Shown here: positions 18,748 to 26,840 of the stretch, in pieces
Layout of the letters: every line of letters starts with the position of its first letter
How positions within the stretch are numbered: position 1 is the first letter of the stretch
NCBI RefSeq assembly: GCF_001422725.1
Contig: NZ_LMMA01000007.1
Location: forward strand, 1-59,898
Source of the DNA: Flavobacterium sp. Leaf82
Lineage (GTDB): Bacteria; Bacteroidota; Bacteroidia; Flavobacteriales; Flavobacteriaceae
Length of the DNA: 59,898 nucleotides
Direction: 5' to 3'
Notes under the pieces: model-generated
Database searches by the model: none
Told to the model about the DNA's origin: nothing
Seen by the model: the letters and a program-made list of their open reading frames with translations, nothing else
Translations under genes and position numbers: made by a program

Positions 18748-18755
18748 TATCTTTG
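18748..18755 (+). promoter_or_regulatory. Promoter -7 box ahead of the candidate ncRNA
   Basis: TATCTTTG is a perfect TAnnTTTG box. It lies 382 bases before the next start codon, and the predicted start of transcription (about 18760) coincides with the base of the structured region described in the next entry. No clear TTG element is visible at the -33 position. Confidence 0.55.
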
Positions 18756-18759
18756 CAGA

Positions 18760-18925
18760 TCAATTAATTATTCTCATTGTGAGCACTATAAATATATTTA
18801 CAGCTATACTCTTGTTGTTTTCTCTAAGGAGAAAGCCTCTTACTGCTGTATTTATTTCACATAGTAAGGCCTTTATTAATTAGGCCTCCGTCTATTTCAA
18901 TTTCTTCTTTCAGGCGGAGGATTTA
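18760..18925 (+). ncRNA. Candidate structured non-coding RNA (6S-like architecture)
   Basis: A 419-base gap without a gene holds an ordered set of helices directly after a promoter box. A closing stem pairs 18762-18768 (AATTAAT) with 18875-18881. Inside it ACTAT (18785-18789) pairs with ATAGT (18861-18865), ATAAAT and ACAGC pair with GCTGT and ATTTAT across an internal loop, and a terminal hairpin TTCTC-TAAG-GAGAA lies at about 18820-18833. A separate 9-bp hairpin (18885-18893 with 18912-18920, CCTCCGTCT/AGGCGGAGG with one G-T pair) could end the transcript. A long rod with internal bulges and a closing stem at the 5' end recalls 6S RNA, for which a flavobacterial Rfam family exists, but I cannot confirm homology. 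Leader of the downstream gene is the alternative. Confidence 0.45.
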
Positions 18926-19136
18926 TACCACGATTTAATCATTTATTTTATTTGGAAGAGTAAATTCTCTCTCAAATAATTTTCTGGTTTTTTCAATCAA
19001 AAATTTCCAAAACATACATTATTACAAAAATTTCGATTTGCAAAAATGCAATTTGAAATAATAATTATGCTTATCAGCCTGTAAAGAAATACAAAACACG
19101 AACATTCAATAATATTAATATTAATAAAATATAGTT

Positions 19137-19532
19137 ATGAAACCAACACCCACATTCTGTAAAACAGATTATAATTTTTTAAGAGAATTAATCTTAAAAA
19201 GTAAAAATTCAACAAACGCTAAAGAGGCGAATCAGCTTTCACAGGAATTAGATCGTGCTATAATCAGCAAAGAAAGCGAACTGGATAATTCTATCGTAAA
19301 AATAAATTCTATCGTAACCATCGAAGACGTAAAAGCAAAAAAACAAATGAAGATTCAGATCGTTTTACCTTCTTTTGCAGATGTAAAACAAAGTAAAATT
19401 TCAATTCTTGCACCTTTAAGCGTTGCTATCATTGGCTTTAAAGAAAACGACGAAGTAGATTGGGAATTACCGGCTGGAATAAAGACTTTAAAAATAGTTG
19501 CGGTTAGTAATACGACTGAAAGCGACTTATAA
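19137..19532 (+). CDS. GreA/GreB C-terminal domain protein (Rnk-like)
   Basis: A 131-residue cytoplasmic protein with a helical N-terminal half (about 10-55) and a GreA/GreB C-terminal FKBP-like domain (about 60-128), ending with the usual LSVAIIGFKENDEVDWELPAG. Size and layout match Rnk (nucleoside diphosphate kinase regulator), which binds RNA polymerase secondary channel regions, rather than full GreA with its long coiled coil. The acidic tip residues needed for transcript cleavage are not evident. A small terminator follows. Confidence 0.75.
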   Translation: MKPTPTFCKTDYNFLRELILKSKNSTNAKEANQLSQELDRAIISKESELDNSIVKINSIVTIEDVKAKKQMKIQIVLPSFADVKQSKISILAPLSVAIIGFKENDEVDWELPAGIKTLKIVAVSNTTESDL

Positions 19533-19539
19533 TTTTTTA

Positions 19540-19568
19540 AACACCTCACTCGTGAAGGTGTTTTTTTA
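19540..19568 (+). terminator. Terminator of the Rnk-like gene
   Basis: AACACCT pairs with AGGTGTT across a short loop and is followed by seven T. Confidence 0.7.
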
Positions 19569-19643
19569 TGTTTAATTCTAAACAAAAAAAACTATCCAAT
19601 ACAGCGTACTGAATAGTTTTATGATTCTACAACCACAACTTTC

Positions 19644-19964
19644 TTATAGTTGAGAGTTGATATAATTTGATATCGAAACCATTTGAGTATCATCTAACTT
19701 CGCTTTTTTCTGCATTCTTGCCAAAATTGGTTTCCACTCTTCCTGAGTAAATTTGTTTGCCTCATATAACTTATGGCATCTTCCACAACTGTTTTCGTAC
19801 AAGTTTTTAGCTTCGGCTAATTCAGGTGTTAATGCTGTACTTTTTGTAGTTTCAGTAACCGGAGCGGCAGTTGTTTCTGTTGTTGCAACTGCAGCAGACT
19901 TTTGAGTTCCGCATGAAACTACAAGCAATACTACGGCAGCCAGAATTAAGATCTTTGATTTCAT
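19644..19964 (-). CDS. Monoheme c-type cytochrome lipoprotein
   Basis: A 106-residue lipoprotein. The signal peptide ends in the lipobox VVSC with Cys18 as acylation site. A Thr/Ala-rich linker (about 22-45) precedes one heme-binding CGRCH motif (Cys60, Cys63, His64) and a C-terminal helix DTQMVSISNYIN with candidate Met ligands. It should be anchored in the envelope and act as an electron carrier. Partner unknown; it lies downstream of the cyclophilin-FKBP gene but is separated from it by a terminator. Confidence 0.82.
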   Translation of the reverse strand: MKSKILILAAVVLLVVSCGTQKSAAVATTETTAAPVTETTKSTALTPELAEAKNLYENSCGRCHKLYEANKFTQEEWKPILARMQKKAKLDDTQMVSISNYINSQL

Positions 19965-19991
19965 TGTTTTTCTATATTTGATGAGTAAATA

Positions 19992-20025
19992 TAAAAAAAT
20001 CCCATTCGCCTTGGCAAATGGGATT
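19992..20025 (-). terminator. Terminator of the peptidyl-prolyl isomerase gene
   Basis: Read on the minus strand: AATCCCATTTGCC pairs with GGCGAATGGGATT (20013-20025 with 19998-20010; one mismatch-free 13-bp stem apart from a G-T), followed by T-rich sequence. Confidence 0.8.
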
Positions 20026-20061
20026 CTAATTTAAAACAATACTAAATTGTATTTAATATGC

Positions 20062-20994
20062 TTATTTTACTTCCATTAATTCTACGTCAAAAATCAAAGT
20101 TGCGTTTGGTGGAATCACTCCTCCTGCACCTGCAGCACCATAAGCTAAATCAGACGGAATTACAAAACGAGCTTTGTCACCCACTTGTAACAAGGCAATA
20201 CCTTCATCCCATCCTTCGATAACCTGACCTTGACCTAATCTAAATTCGATTGGTTTTTTACGTGGGTAAGATGAATCAAAAACTTTTCCGCTTTCTAAAG
20301 AACCTTCGTAATGAACTGCAACTGTTTTACCAGCTTCTGCTTTTTTACCATCTCCTTTATTAATCATTTTGTAACGTAAACCACTGTCTGTTCTATCAAA
20401 ACCAGCAGCCAATTGTTCCATTTTAGCTTCAGATTCAGCTTTTAAAGCTGCATCTCTTTTTAGACGTGCACCTTTTAAACCTACAAAAGCTTCAATAGCA
20501 TTAAATTTCTCTGCTTCTTCTCCAACTCTGATAATTTCAACATTTTCTAATGCATCACCTTGAGCAACAGCATCAACGATATCTTGTCCTTCGATTACAT
20601 GACCAAAAACAGTATGTTTTCCGTCTAACCAAGAAGTTGGAACGTGAGTAATGTAAAATTGAGAACCATTACTTGCAGGTCCTGAATTAGCCATTGCTAA
20701 AACTCCCGGACGATCGTGTTTTAAACTTGGGTGAAACTCATCATCAAATTTATATCCAGGATCTCCAGTTCCAGTTCCTTTTGGGCAACCACCCTGAATC
20801 ATAAAATCAGGTATTACTCTGTGAAACGTTAATCCGTCATAGAATTTTTGTCCTTGCGGTTTTACTTTATTTTCCATATTTCCTTCTGCAAGAGCTACAA
20901 AATTCCCTACGGTTCCTGGTGTTAAATCGTGTGTTAGTTTTACTAAAATCGAACCTTTACTGGTATTGAATTTAGCGTATATTCCGTTTTCCAT
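20062..20994 (-). CDS. Cyclophilin-FKBP fusion peptidyl-prolyl isomerase
   Basis: A 310-residue protein carrying two unrelated prolyl isomerase domains. Residues 1-175 are a cyclophilin (MIQGGCPKGTGTGDPGYKF, FYITHVPTSWLDGKHTVFG); about 205-310 are an FKBP domain (GKTVAVHYEGSLESGKVFDSS, GQVIEGWDEGIALLQVGDKA, IPPNATLIFDVELMEV). A charged helical linker (about 160-195) joins them. There is no signal peptide, so it is cytoplasmic and likely assists folding of newly made proteins. Fusions of this kind are known in Bacteroidota. A promoter box lies at 21018-21025. Confidence 0.93.
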   Translation of the reverse strand: MENGIYAKFNTSKGSILVKLTHDLTPGTVGNFVALAEGNMENKVKPQGQKFYDGLTFHRVIPDFMIQGGCPKGTGTGDPGYKFDDEFHPSLKHDRPGVLAMANSGPASNGSQFYITHVPTSWLDGKHTVFGHVIEGQDIVDAVAQGDALENVEIIRVGEEAEKFNAIEAFVGLKGARLKRDAALKAESEAKMEQLAAGFDRTDSGLRYKMINKGDGKKAEAGKTVAVHYEGSLESGKVFDSSYPRKKPIEFRLGQGQVIEGWDEGIALLQVGDKARFVIPSDLAYGAAGAGGVIPPNATLIFDVELMEVK

Positions 20995-21017
20995 TGTTGT
21001 TATTTTTAATTTAAATG

Positions 21018-21025
21018 CAAATTTA
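21018..21025 (-). promoter_or_regulatory. Promoter -7 box of the cyclophilin-FKBP gene
   Basis: On the minus strand TAAATTTG, 23 bases before the start codon. Confidence 0.5.
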
Positions 21026-21054
21026 CAAATTAATTTTATATCAATTTGTGGTTT

Positions 21055-22233
21055 CTATTTTTTAGTCCCTACGCTTCGGGATGATTTATAAGTAAGTCCG
21101 TAAACTGTAAATGACAATGCTGATAAAGCTACGCAACCAATAGTTACGGCGTGCCATCCTCCTAATTTCCACAATAATAATCCGTACGCTGATCCGGCTG
21201 CAGTTCCTAAAAAGCTAAAGGACATAAATACGGTATTTAATCTGTTTCTGGCTTCGGGAAGTAATGAATAAACACGGGTTTGGTTTGAAATATGAACTCC
21301 CTGAATTCCTATATCAATAAAAACGATTCCAATCGCAATTCCGATTACGCTTTCTATTGAAAAATAAAAAATCAAAAAGCTTATTAAAATCAATAAACAA
21401 CCATAACCTACAGCTACTCTCGAACCTCCTTTATCTCCCATTTTACCTACCAAAGGCGCTGCTAGAGCTCCTGAAGCACCTACAATCCCAAACAAACCAA
21501 TTGTCGCGCTACTGTAATGAAAAGGTTCTCCTGAAAGCAACAAAACCATTGTAACCCAAAAAGCGCCAAATTGTGCAAAACTAAACACATTAATTATTGT
21601 AGCTTCACGTAAAATTGGCTGTGTTTTTATAAGTGTAAAAAGAGATTGAATTAACTGACCGTACGTTCCCTGAAATTGCGGTTTATTAACGGGAAATTTA
21701 TTCTGAATCACAAAAAAGATCAACAAACAAATTCCGGCTGCAATATAAAACATCGATCTCCAGCCTAGAATCTCACCAATGAATCCGCTTAAAGTTCTTG
21801 ATAATAAAATACCAACAAGTAAACCGCTCATAATGGTTCCAACTACTTTACCTCGTTGTTCCGGCGCACTTAATGAAGCTGCCAAAGGCAAAATAAGCTG
21901 CGGAACTATTGAAGTAATTCCAATCAGTAAAGAAGCAATTTGCAACAGAAAGAAACTTTTTGCTGTAGCCGCAAGAATTAAAGCAATTACAGAGGCAAAA
22001 GTGGTCATTAAAATTTGCTTTTTTCTCTCTATTTTATCTCCTAACGGAACCATAAAGAACAACCCAATCGCATAACCCGCCTGAGTTAGATAGGTTATTG
22101 TTCCTGCGCTGGCTTCGGGAATTTTAAATTCGTTGGCAATTAAAACAATTAAAGGCTGGCAGTAATACAGATTTGCAACTATAAGTCCAGTGCAAGCTGC
22201 CATAAATAAGACATTCGTTTTGGATAAATTCAT
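21055..22233 (-). CDS. Major facilitator superfamily transporter
   Basis: A 392-residue inner-membrane protein with 12 predicted helices. It begins TNVLFMAACTGLIVANLYYCQPLIVLIANEF; the loop 2-3 motif region is FFMVPLGDKIERKK, the usual MFS motif A. The NLYYCQPL opening marks a subfamily of bacterial MFS proteins annotated as sugar-efflux or drug transporters. Substrate unknown. It is followed on the same strand by the cyclophilin-FKBP gene only 60 bases away, but that gene has its own promoter box. Confidence 0.85.
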   Translation of the reverse strand: MNLSKTNVLFMAACTGLIVANLYYCQPLIVLIANEFKIPEASAGTITYLTQAGYAIGLFFMVPLGDKIERKKQILMTTFASVIALILAATAKSFFLLQIASLLIGITSIVPQLILPLAASLSAPEQRGKVVGTIMSGLLVGILLSRTLSGFIGEILGWRSMFYIAAGICLLIFFVIQNKFPVNKPQFQGTYGQLIQSLFTLIKTQPILREATIINVFSFAQFGAFWVTMVLLLSGEPFHYSSATIGLFGIVGASGALAAPLVGKMGDKGGSRVAVGYGCLLILISFLIFYFSIESVIGIAIGIVFIDIGIQGVHISNQTRVYSLLPEARNRLNTVFMSFSFLGTAAGSAYGLLLWKLGGWHAVTIGCVALSALSFTVYGLTYKSSRSVGTKK

Positions 22234-22396
22234 TTTGCAAAAATACCATCAATATTTAATCTAAACTTATAATTAAAGTTATTTTTTTTATAAAATCAGT
22301 GTGAATTTGCGTCATTAGTGTTTCTAAAAATTGACGCTGATTAAACGGATTCGCTATTGCGAAAACACAGACGCTTCCTGATTTCTTTATTTAATT

Positions 22397-22744
22397 CTAT
22401 TTTAAAAAATCCTCTCTTGCAGGACCAAAAACATCTGTAAGCATACCGCTTTCTAAACAAACAACTCCATGAATTGCGTGAGGCGGAATATAAAAACTGT
22501 CTCCTTCTTTTAGAGTTTCAGTAACACCATTTATAGTAACATCAAATTTCCCACTCGAAACATAGGTAACCTGTGTATGATAATGTTCGTGCAAAACTCC
22601 TATGCCACCTTTTTCAAAATGAACATTTACCAACATTACTCTATCATCGTAAGCCAGGATTTTGCGTTTGATTCCTTCGCCAACTACTTCCCATTCTACA
22701 TCATCTCCTTTTATAAATTCTTTGCTTGATCCTAAACTTTGCAT
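22397..22744 (-). CDS. Small cupin-domain protein
   Basis: A 115-residue single-domain cupin. The metal-binding motif 1 is KGGIGVLHEHYHTQVTYVSSG (His residues in HEHYH, then Gln and Thr/Tyr where the Glu often lies) and motif 2 is GDSFYIPPHAIHGVVCLESG. A cytoplasmic sugar-binding or isomerase-like role is usual but not predictable. It lies 54 bases downstream of the sugar isomerase-like gene on the same strand, so they may be co-transcribed. Confidence 0.8.
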   Translation of the reverse strand: MQSLGSSKEFIKGDDVEWEVVGEGIKRKILAYDDRVMLVNVHFEKGGIGVLHEHYHTQVTYVSSGKFDVTINGVTETLKEGDSFYIPPHAIHGVVCLESGMLTDVFGPAREDFLK

Positions 22745-22798
22745 ATCTGTTTTTTAATTGATTTTATACAAAAATAATGTTTTTTAACGGGTTTAATT

Positions 22799-23671
22799 CT
22801 AAAGCAAATTTTTAGAAATAAAAGCACAACTCGTTTTAATTGACTCAAAAGAATCAGGATTGTAATTATTCTCCTGCTCTACAAAAAAATGTTTCAAACC
22901 GGATTGTTTTGCTTGTTTAAAAAAGGTTTTAAAATCAATTGAACCTGAACCAATTTCTGCATTCAAAGCTGGATTTAGCTTGTCCATATCTTTTACATGC
23001 CACATTTTAAAACGTCCCGGATTTGCTGCAAATAAATGAACGGGATCATTTCCTGAGCGAACAACCCAATATAAATCTAACTCAAAATAAACCAGATCTT
23101 TATCGGTTTCCTTTAATAAAATTTCATAACCCGTAACTCCGTCATGTTTTTGAAATTCAAAATCATGATTGTGGTACGCCAGTTTTAAACCTGCTTTTTG
23201 GCACATTTTTGCAGCTTCATTTAAGCGTGTTGCAATAACTTTATAATCTGAAATATTTTGTCTAAAAGGTTCATCAACCCAGGGAATCGTTAGATAGTCA
23301 CTTTTTAGAATTGTAGCGGCTTCAATTGCAGCTTTTAGTTCTGTTGTATTTCCATCTGCTAAAAAACTTCCCAAGTTATAATGTCCGCTAACAGCTTTAA
23401 GTCCGTTTTGGTCTAATATTTTCTTTAATTCAATTGGAGACAATCCCCAGAATTGATCTTTGATCGAGAAACCATACGTTTCAACAGTTGTAAATCCTGC
23501 AGCAGCTACTTTTTCTAAAGTTACTTTTACATCTTTAGAAATTTCATCGCGTAAGGTATACAACTGCAAACCTATTTCTTTTTTATCCATAGTAAAAGCT
23601 AATGATGGCATGGCTAAAACTGCTGTTGCAGCCAAACCGGTGTTGATTATAAAGTTTCTTCTTGTGACCAT
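22799..23671 (-). CDS. Exported sugar phosphate isomerase/epimerase-like TIM barrel
   Basis: A 290-residue protein of the xylose-isomerase-like AP-endonuclease 2 superfamily. The N-terminus has twin arginines and a hydrophobic core (TRRNFIINTGLAATAVLA), a Tat-type signal, so it is exported folded, presumably with bound metal. Barrel landmarks are GLQLYTLRDEI, AYHNHDFEF (metal ligand region), ELDLYWVVRSG, HVKDMD and FFVEQENNY. Related secreted proteins occur in sugar-derivative catabolism; the substrate is unknown. The cupin gene follows. Confidence 0.82.
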   Translation of the reverse strand: MVTRRNFIINTGLAATAVLAMPSLAFTMDKKEIGLQLYTLRDEISKDVKVTLEKVAAAGFTTVETYGFSIKDQFWGLSPIELKKILDQNGLKAVSGHYNLGSFLADGNTTELKAAIEAATILKSDYLTIPWVDEPFRQNISDYKVIATRLNEAAKMCQKAGLKLAYHNHDFEFQKHDGVTGYEILLKETDKDLVYFELDLYWVVRSGNDPVHLFAANPGRFKMWHVKDMDKLNPALNAEIGSGSIDFKTFFKQAKQSGLKHFFVEQENNYNPDSFESIKTSCAFISKNLL

Positions 23672-23704
23672 ATCTATTCAAAAAGAGATAATTAATTACT
23701 GTAA

Positions 23705-24238
23705 TTAAAATTGATTTTCAAAATTAGATATAAACTTTTGAAGAGCGATCTCCGTTTCCTCATTTATAATTTTTCCTTCCTCATTAATTTTTCCGCGAAT
23801 ACCTTGTATCAAAAGTTGTGTGTTGTCTTCGAGTTTAGCCTGTAGCGTTTGCATAATTAAAATTAACTGTTCATGCGCCATTTCTCCTGATGCGGAAGCC
23901 GTTATTAATCCTGTCTTTTTATTAGAAAAAATTGTTGTCGAAACACACCATTCTAAAGCATTTTTTAAACTTCCGGGCAGACTAAAAACATATTCCGGTG
24001 TACAAATGATAATTCCATCAGCTTGATTAATTTTATTTCTAAAATCTTCGACCTCCTTTGGAGGATTCTCTGTATCTAAATCCGGATTAAAATGGGGAAT
24101 TTGATCTAAATCTTCGAAAATTTCAATCTCAAATGAATTATTAATTTGCTCAGCAATAAATTTTAGAATTTTGTAATTGCTTGAATTCTTTCTTGTACTG
24201 CCTGTTATAGCAAGTATTTTTATTTTTGGATTTGGCAT
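23705..24238 (-). CDS. NADPH-dependent FMN reductase family protein
   Basis: A 177-residue flavodoxin-fold protein. The FMN phosphate loop is ITGSTRKNSSNYKIL, and the isoalloxazine loop is CTPEYVFSLPGSLKNALEW, the standard pattern of chromate/azo/quinone reductases of this family. Cytoplasmic; electron acceptor unknown. It lies 33 bases upstream of the isomerase-like gene's 5' end on the same strand and 17 bases downstream of the transposase gene. Confidence 0.88.
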   Translation of the reverse strand: MPNPKIKILAITGSTRKNSSNYKILKFIAEQINNSFEIEIFEDLDQIPHFNPDLDTENPPKEVEDFRNKINQADGIIICTPEYVFSLPGSLKNALEWCVSTTIFSNKKTGLITASASGEMAHEQLILIMQTLQAKLEDNTQLLIQGIRGKINEEGKIINEETEIALQKFISNFENQF

Positions 24239-24255
24239 TCTACTGAAAAATGATA

Positions 24256-24717
24256 TTATATTAATTCCTTAAAAATAAATTTTTTATCATAATCAACTTC
24301 AAATTTTTCAAGAAAATCAATATATTCTTCTCTAAAAGTTTTCTTCTTATGGTGTAATTCCTGATTATTAATATAATTTATTACAGCAGCTAACTGTGAT
24401 TTACTATATGAAAAAGCTCCATAACCTTCTTGCCATTCAAAATGATTTGGCAAAAACTTATTTTTATTAATCCATTTTGAGGAATCTTGTTTAATATTTT
24501 TTAATAAATCAGAAATGGATTGTGCCGGTCTAATTCCTATTAAAATATGAATGTGATCTGGCATACCATTTATAGCTAAAAGTTTGTGATTGTTATTGTT
24601 TACAATTCCGGCTATGTACTTGTAGAGTTGATCTTTCCAGTCGTTGTGTATCATAGCTTGTCTAAATTTTACCGCAAAAACAAAATGAATATGTATTTGC
24701 GTGTATGTATTTGCCAT
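24256..24717 (-). CDS. REP-associated tyrosine transposase, IS200-like (HUH/Y1)
   Basis: A 153-residue Y1-transposase. The HUH motif is His55-Ile-His57 in MPDHIHILIG; the nucleophile is probably Tyr115 in VINYINNQE, aligned with the helix that carries the catalytic tyrosine in IS200/IS605 TnpA; GYGAFSYS at 98-105 is the typical preceding strand. All catalytic parts look intact, so it should nick and rejoin single-stranded DNA at hairpins. No TnpB follows and no end hairpins are seen on its left side. Instead, nested palindromes lie immediately upstream (24724-25177), as with RAYT genes that mobilise REP sequences rather than themselves. Confidence 0.85.
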   Translation of the reverse strand: MANTYTQIHIHFVFAVKFRQAMIHNDWKDQLYKYIAGIVNNNNHKLLAINGMPDHIHILIGIRPAQSISDLLKNIKQDSSKWINKNKFLPNHFEWQEGYGAFSYSKSQLAAVINYINNQELHHKKKTFREEYIDFLEKFEVDYDKKFIFKELI

Positions 24718-24723
24718 AATATA

Positions 24724-25177
24724 TAGTCCCTACGGGACATTATTTAATTTATATTTTTTTTTGCTACCAATATGTGATTCCTAGCGGAATATATATAAAT
24801 AAGGAAGCTACTTTTTGTTCTCTATCAATTATGTATTCCTAATGCATATCTACAAATGAGAAAGTTGTTTTTATTTATAATCAATTATTTAATTTCTAAT
24901 GGATTAAAGGATTTATACACAAAAACTATCTCACAATATTATAATATTCAATTGCAAATATAATTATTAAAATAAGAATAAAGCTACTTTTTATATAATA
25001 CGGGGATTAGTTTTGAATTGAAAAACTTAGATGAATAATTAAATTTCTAATTATAGAAACTTATAATTATTTAGAAATAAAAAATGAGATGAATATTAGG
25101 TAATTGAGACGAATGTTCCGCTAGGAACAAAATATTGGTAGCAAAAAAAAACACAAAGCCTTGTCCCGTAGGGACTA
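24724..25177. repeat. Nested inverted palindromes beside the transposase (REPIN-like)
   Basis: Two hairpin types form a mirror-symmetric frame. Outer pair: GTCCC-TAC-GGGAC at 24726-24738 and GTCCC-GTA-GGGAC at 25163-25175. Inner pair: ATTCC-TAGC-GGAAT at 24777-24790 and GTTCC-GCTA-GGAAC at 25114-25127. Between outer and inner hairpins both sides also share TTGCTACCAATAT-type sequence in opposite orientation (24761-24773 and 25132-25144). The 320-base centre is AT-rich without a gene and has a degenerate third hairpin near 24834. The outer hairpin begins 7 bases upstream of the transposase start codon. Confidence 0.85.
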
Positions 25178-25311
25178 AACCTACTAAATAACAATAATTT
25201 CTATTGATCTTAAAAGTCAAAAAAATAATAAACCTAAAACCCAAATCTACTTTTCGCCTTCTTCTTTAAAATTATCGAAATAAATAAAATCTTTAGTAAT
25301 TAATCGGTTTT

Positions 25312-25641
25312 CTATTTTACAGCAATTTCCTGAGGTGTATGTTGCTGTTTATCTGTTCTATAAGAGTAAATTTTCCCTTCCTTATTTATGTATACAAATT
25401 GATAAGTCCAATAATTAGGTCCCGCTATTCTAGAACCCATATCATTATTAGCATTTTCATAAACTTGTTCTCCATAAATAAGTATCTCTCCTTGTTCACC
25501 ATTATTTAAGGTTCTTATTGGAGTTCCCCAACTTTTAATTAGATTTTTTTTTGATTGTCCGATCCAATTATCGTTTGTGTTTTTAGTACTTGCACAAGAT
25601 TGCAAAACCATAATTGCAATTAAAAAAAGTATCTTCTTCAT
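25312..25641 (-). CDS. Small lipoprotein of unknown function
   Basis: About 109 residues from the ATG at 25641 (MKKILFLIAIMVLQSCAS); an upstream ATG adds four residues. The lipobox LQSC gives an acylated cysteine. The mature part starts with STKNTNDNWIGQSKKNLIKSWGTPIRTLNNGEQG, resembling the strand-helix opening of SmpA/BamE-like or DUF2845-type small lipoproteins (the GxPxxxxxxGE pattern). I do not recognise a specific family. Isolated gene. Confidence 0.65.
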   Translation of the reverse strand: MKKILFLIAIMVLQSCASTKNTNDNWIGQSKKNLIKSWGTPIRTLNNGEQGEILIYGEQVYENANNDMGSRIAGPNYWTYQFVYINKEGKIYSYRTDKQQHTPQEIAVK

Positions 25642-25827
25642 CATAATAGTCAATTTAAAAATTATTTTTTAGTAAAAAATTCACATTATAATATTAATTG
25701 AAAATCAGTCGCATAAATTTACAAGAAAAAATTTATTTCTTATATAATTTCTACCTAATTAATTGTTTAACAAATTGTTAATCAAGCACATTAGCTAAAA
25801 AAAGCACTATTAAACATGTCTATATAA

Positions 25828-25863
25828 TTGTTTAATTTCTCAAATATTAACTTTGTATCTTTG
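25828..25863 (+). promoter_or_regulatory. Promoter of trmD
   Basis: TATCTTTG at 25856-25863 matches the -7 consensus. A TTG at 25828-25830 could be the upstream element, though the 25-base spacing is longer than the usual 19 or so. The start codon is 27 bases downstream. Confidence 0.5.
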
Positions 25864-25889
25864 CCGCACAGAACTATTGAAGAAAAAAA

Positions 25890-26573
25890 ATGCGAATTGA
25901 CATTATTACGATTTTGCCTGAATTATTAAGAAGCCCATTCGAGGCTTCGATCATGAAACGTGCCATAGACAAAGGTTTGGTCGAAGTACATTTTCATAAT
26001 TTACGCGATTATACCACAAACAAACAAAAAAGTGTAGATGATTACCCGTTTGGCGGTGGCGCCGGAATGGTAATGACCGTTCAGCCAATTGATGCTTGTA
26101 TTACACATTTGAAAACCGAACGTGAATACGACGAGATTATCTATATGTCGCCAGATGGAGAAACGCTGAACCAAAAAATGGCAAATACAATGTCGATGTA
26201 TGAAAACATTATCATTTTATGCGGACATTATAAAGGTGTTGATCAACGTGTTCGTGATCATTTTATTACCAAAGAAATTTCTATTGGCGATTACGTTTTA
26301 TCTGGCGGAGAATTAGGCGCTTTAGTTTTATCTGATGCTTTAATTCGATTAATTCCTGGTGTTTTAAGCGACGAAACATCAGCATTGACAGATAGTTTTC
26401 AGGATAATTTACTTTCAGGACCTATATATACAAGACCAGCAGATTATAAAGGATGGAAAGTTCCTGATGTTTTAACAAGCGGTCACTTTGCCAAAATTGA
26501 CAAATGGCGCGAAGATATGGCCTATGAACATACTAAGAACAGACGTCCGGATTTACTTGAAGGACAAGATTAG
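25890..26573 (+). CDS. trmD: tRNA (guanine-37 N1)-methyltransferase
   Basis: SPOUT-class homodimeric methyltransferase that methylates G37 next to the anticodon and prevents +1 frameshifting. The 227-residue product has the standard [10 protein letters not shown] start, the deep trefoil-knot segments [29 protein letters not shown] and [19 protein letters not shown], and the C-terminal tRNA-binding helices ending [10 protein letters not shown]. Length is normal. rplS follows on the same strand, as in many bacteria, but with its own promoter box and a family C repeat between. Confidence 0.96.
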   Translation: MRIDIITILPELLRSPFEASIMKRAIDKGLVEVHFHNLRDYTTNKQKSVDDYPFGGGAGMVMTVQPIDACITHLKTEREYDEIIYMSPDGETLNQKMANTMSMYENIIILCGHYKGVDQRVRDHFITKEISIGDYVLSGGELGALVLSDALIRLIPGVLSDETSALTDSFQDNLLSGPIYTRPADYKGWKVPDVLTSGHFAKIDKWREDMAYEHTKNRRPDLLEGQD

Positions 26574-26576
26574 TTT

Positions 26577-26698
26577 ACAGTCTCAGTCTTAGTCTCAGTC
26601 TCAGTTTTCAGTGAATTTGATTGCTGGATAATTAGTTTTCAGTCTCAGTTTTCAGATTGCCAGATAAAAACTGAGACTGTAAACCGAGACTGTAAACT
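26577..26698. repeat. Family C palindrome between trmD and rplS
   Basis: Left arm of repeated CAGTCTCAG / CAGTTTTCAG units and right arm of CTGAGACTGTAAAC units can fold back over about 120 bases. It starts within a few bases of the trmD stop. Confidence 0.7.
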
Positions 26699-26759
26699 AG
26701 AACATATCAACAACTTAAAATAATTTATAATTAACAATTTATAATTCATAATTATTTTA

Positions 26760-26767
26760 TACATTTG
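26760..26767 (+). promoter_or_regulatory. Promoter -7 box of rplS
   Basis: TACATTTG matches TAnnTTTG and lies 73 bases before the rplS start codon. Confidence 0.5.
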
Positions 26768-26840
26768 CACCCGAATTAGACTAACCTCTGGCGAGATCCG
26801 TGAATGTTGCTCTATATAAAAACCATAATTACAAGATATC
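26768..26840 (+). promoter_or_regulatory. Possible ribosomal-protein leader of rplS
   Basis: The 70-base leader from the predicted start to the ATG is unusually GC-rich in its first half (ACCTCTGGCGAGATCCGTG) against an AT-rich background, suggesting a conserved RNA element for autoregulation by L19. Leader motifs for bL19 in Flavobacteria have been proposed in the literature as I recall it; I cannot verify a match and no long stem is obvious. Confidence 0.25.

Noticed and set aside
24256..25177. Complete IS200/IS605 insertion sequence
   Set aside because: The paired hairpins are both on one side of the transposase gene and none is found on the other, so the gene is not enclosed by element ends.
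26768..26840. A tRNA gene before rplS
   Set aside because: The GC-rich stretch lacks a T-loop, an acceptor stem and CCA context.
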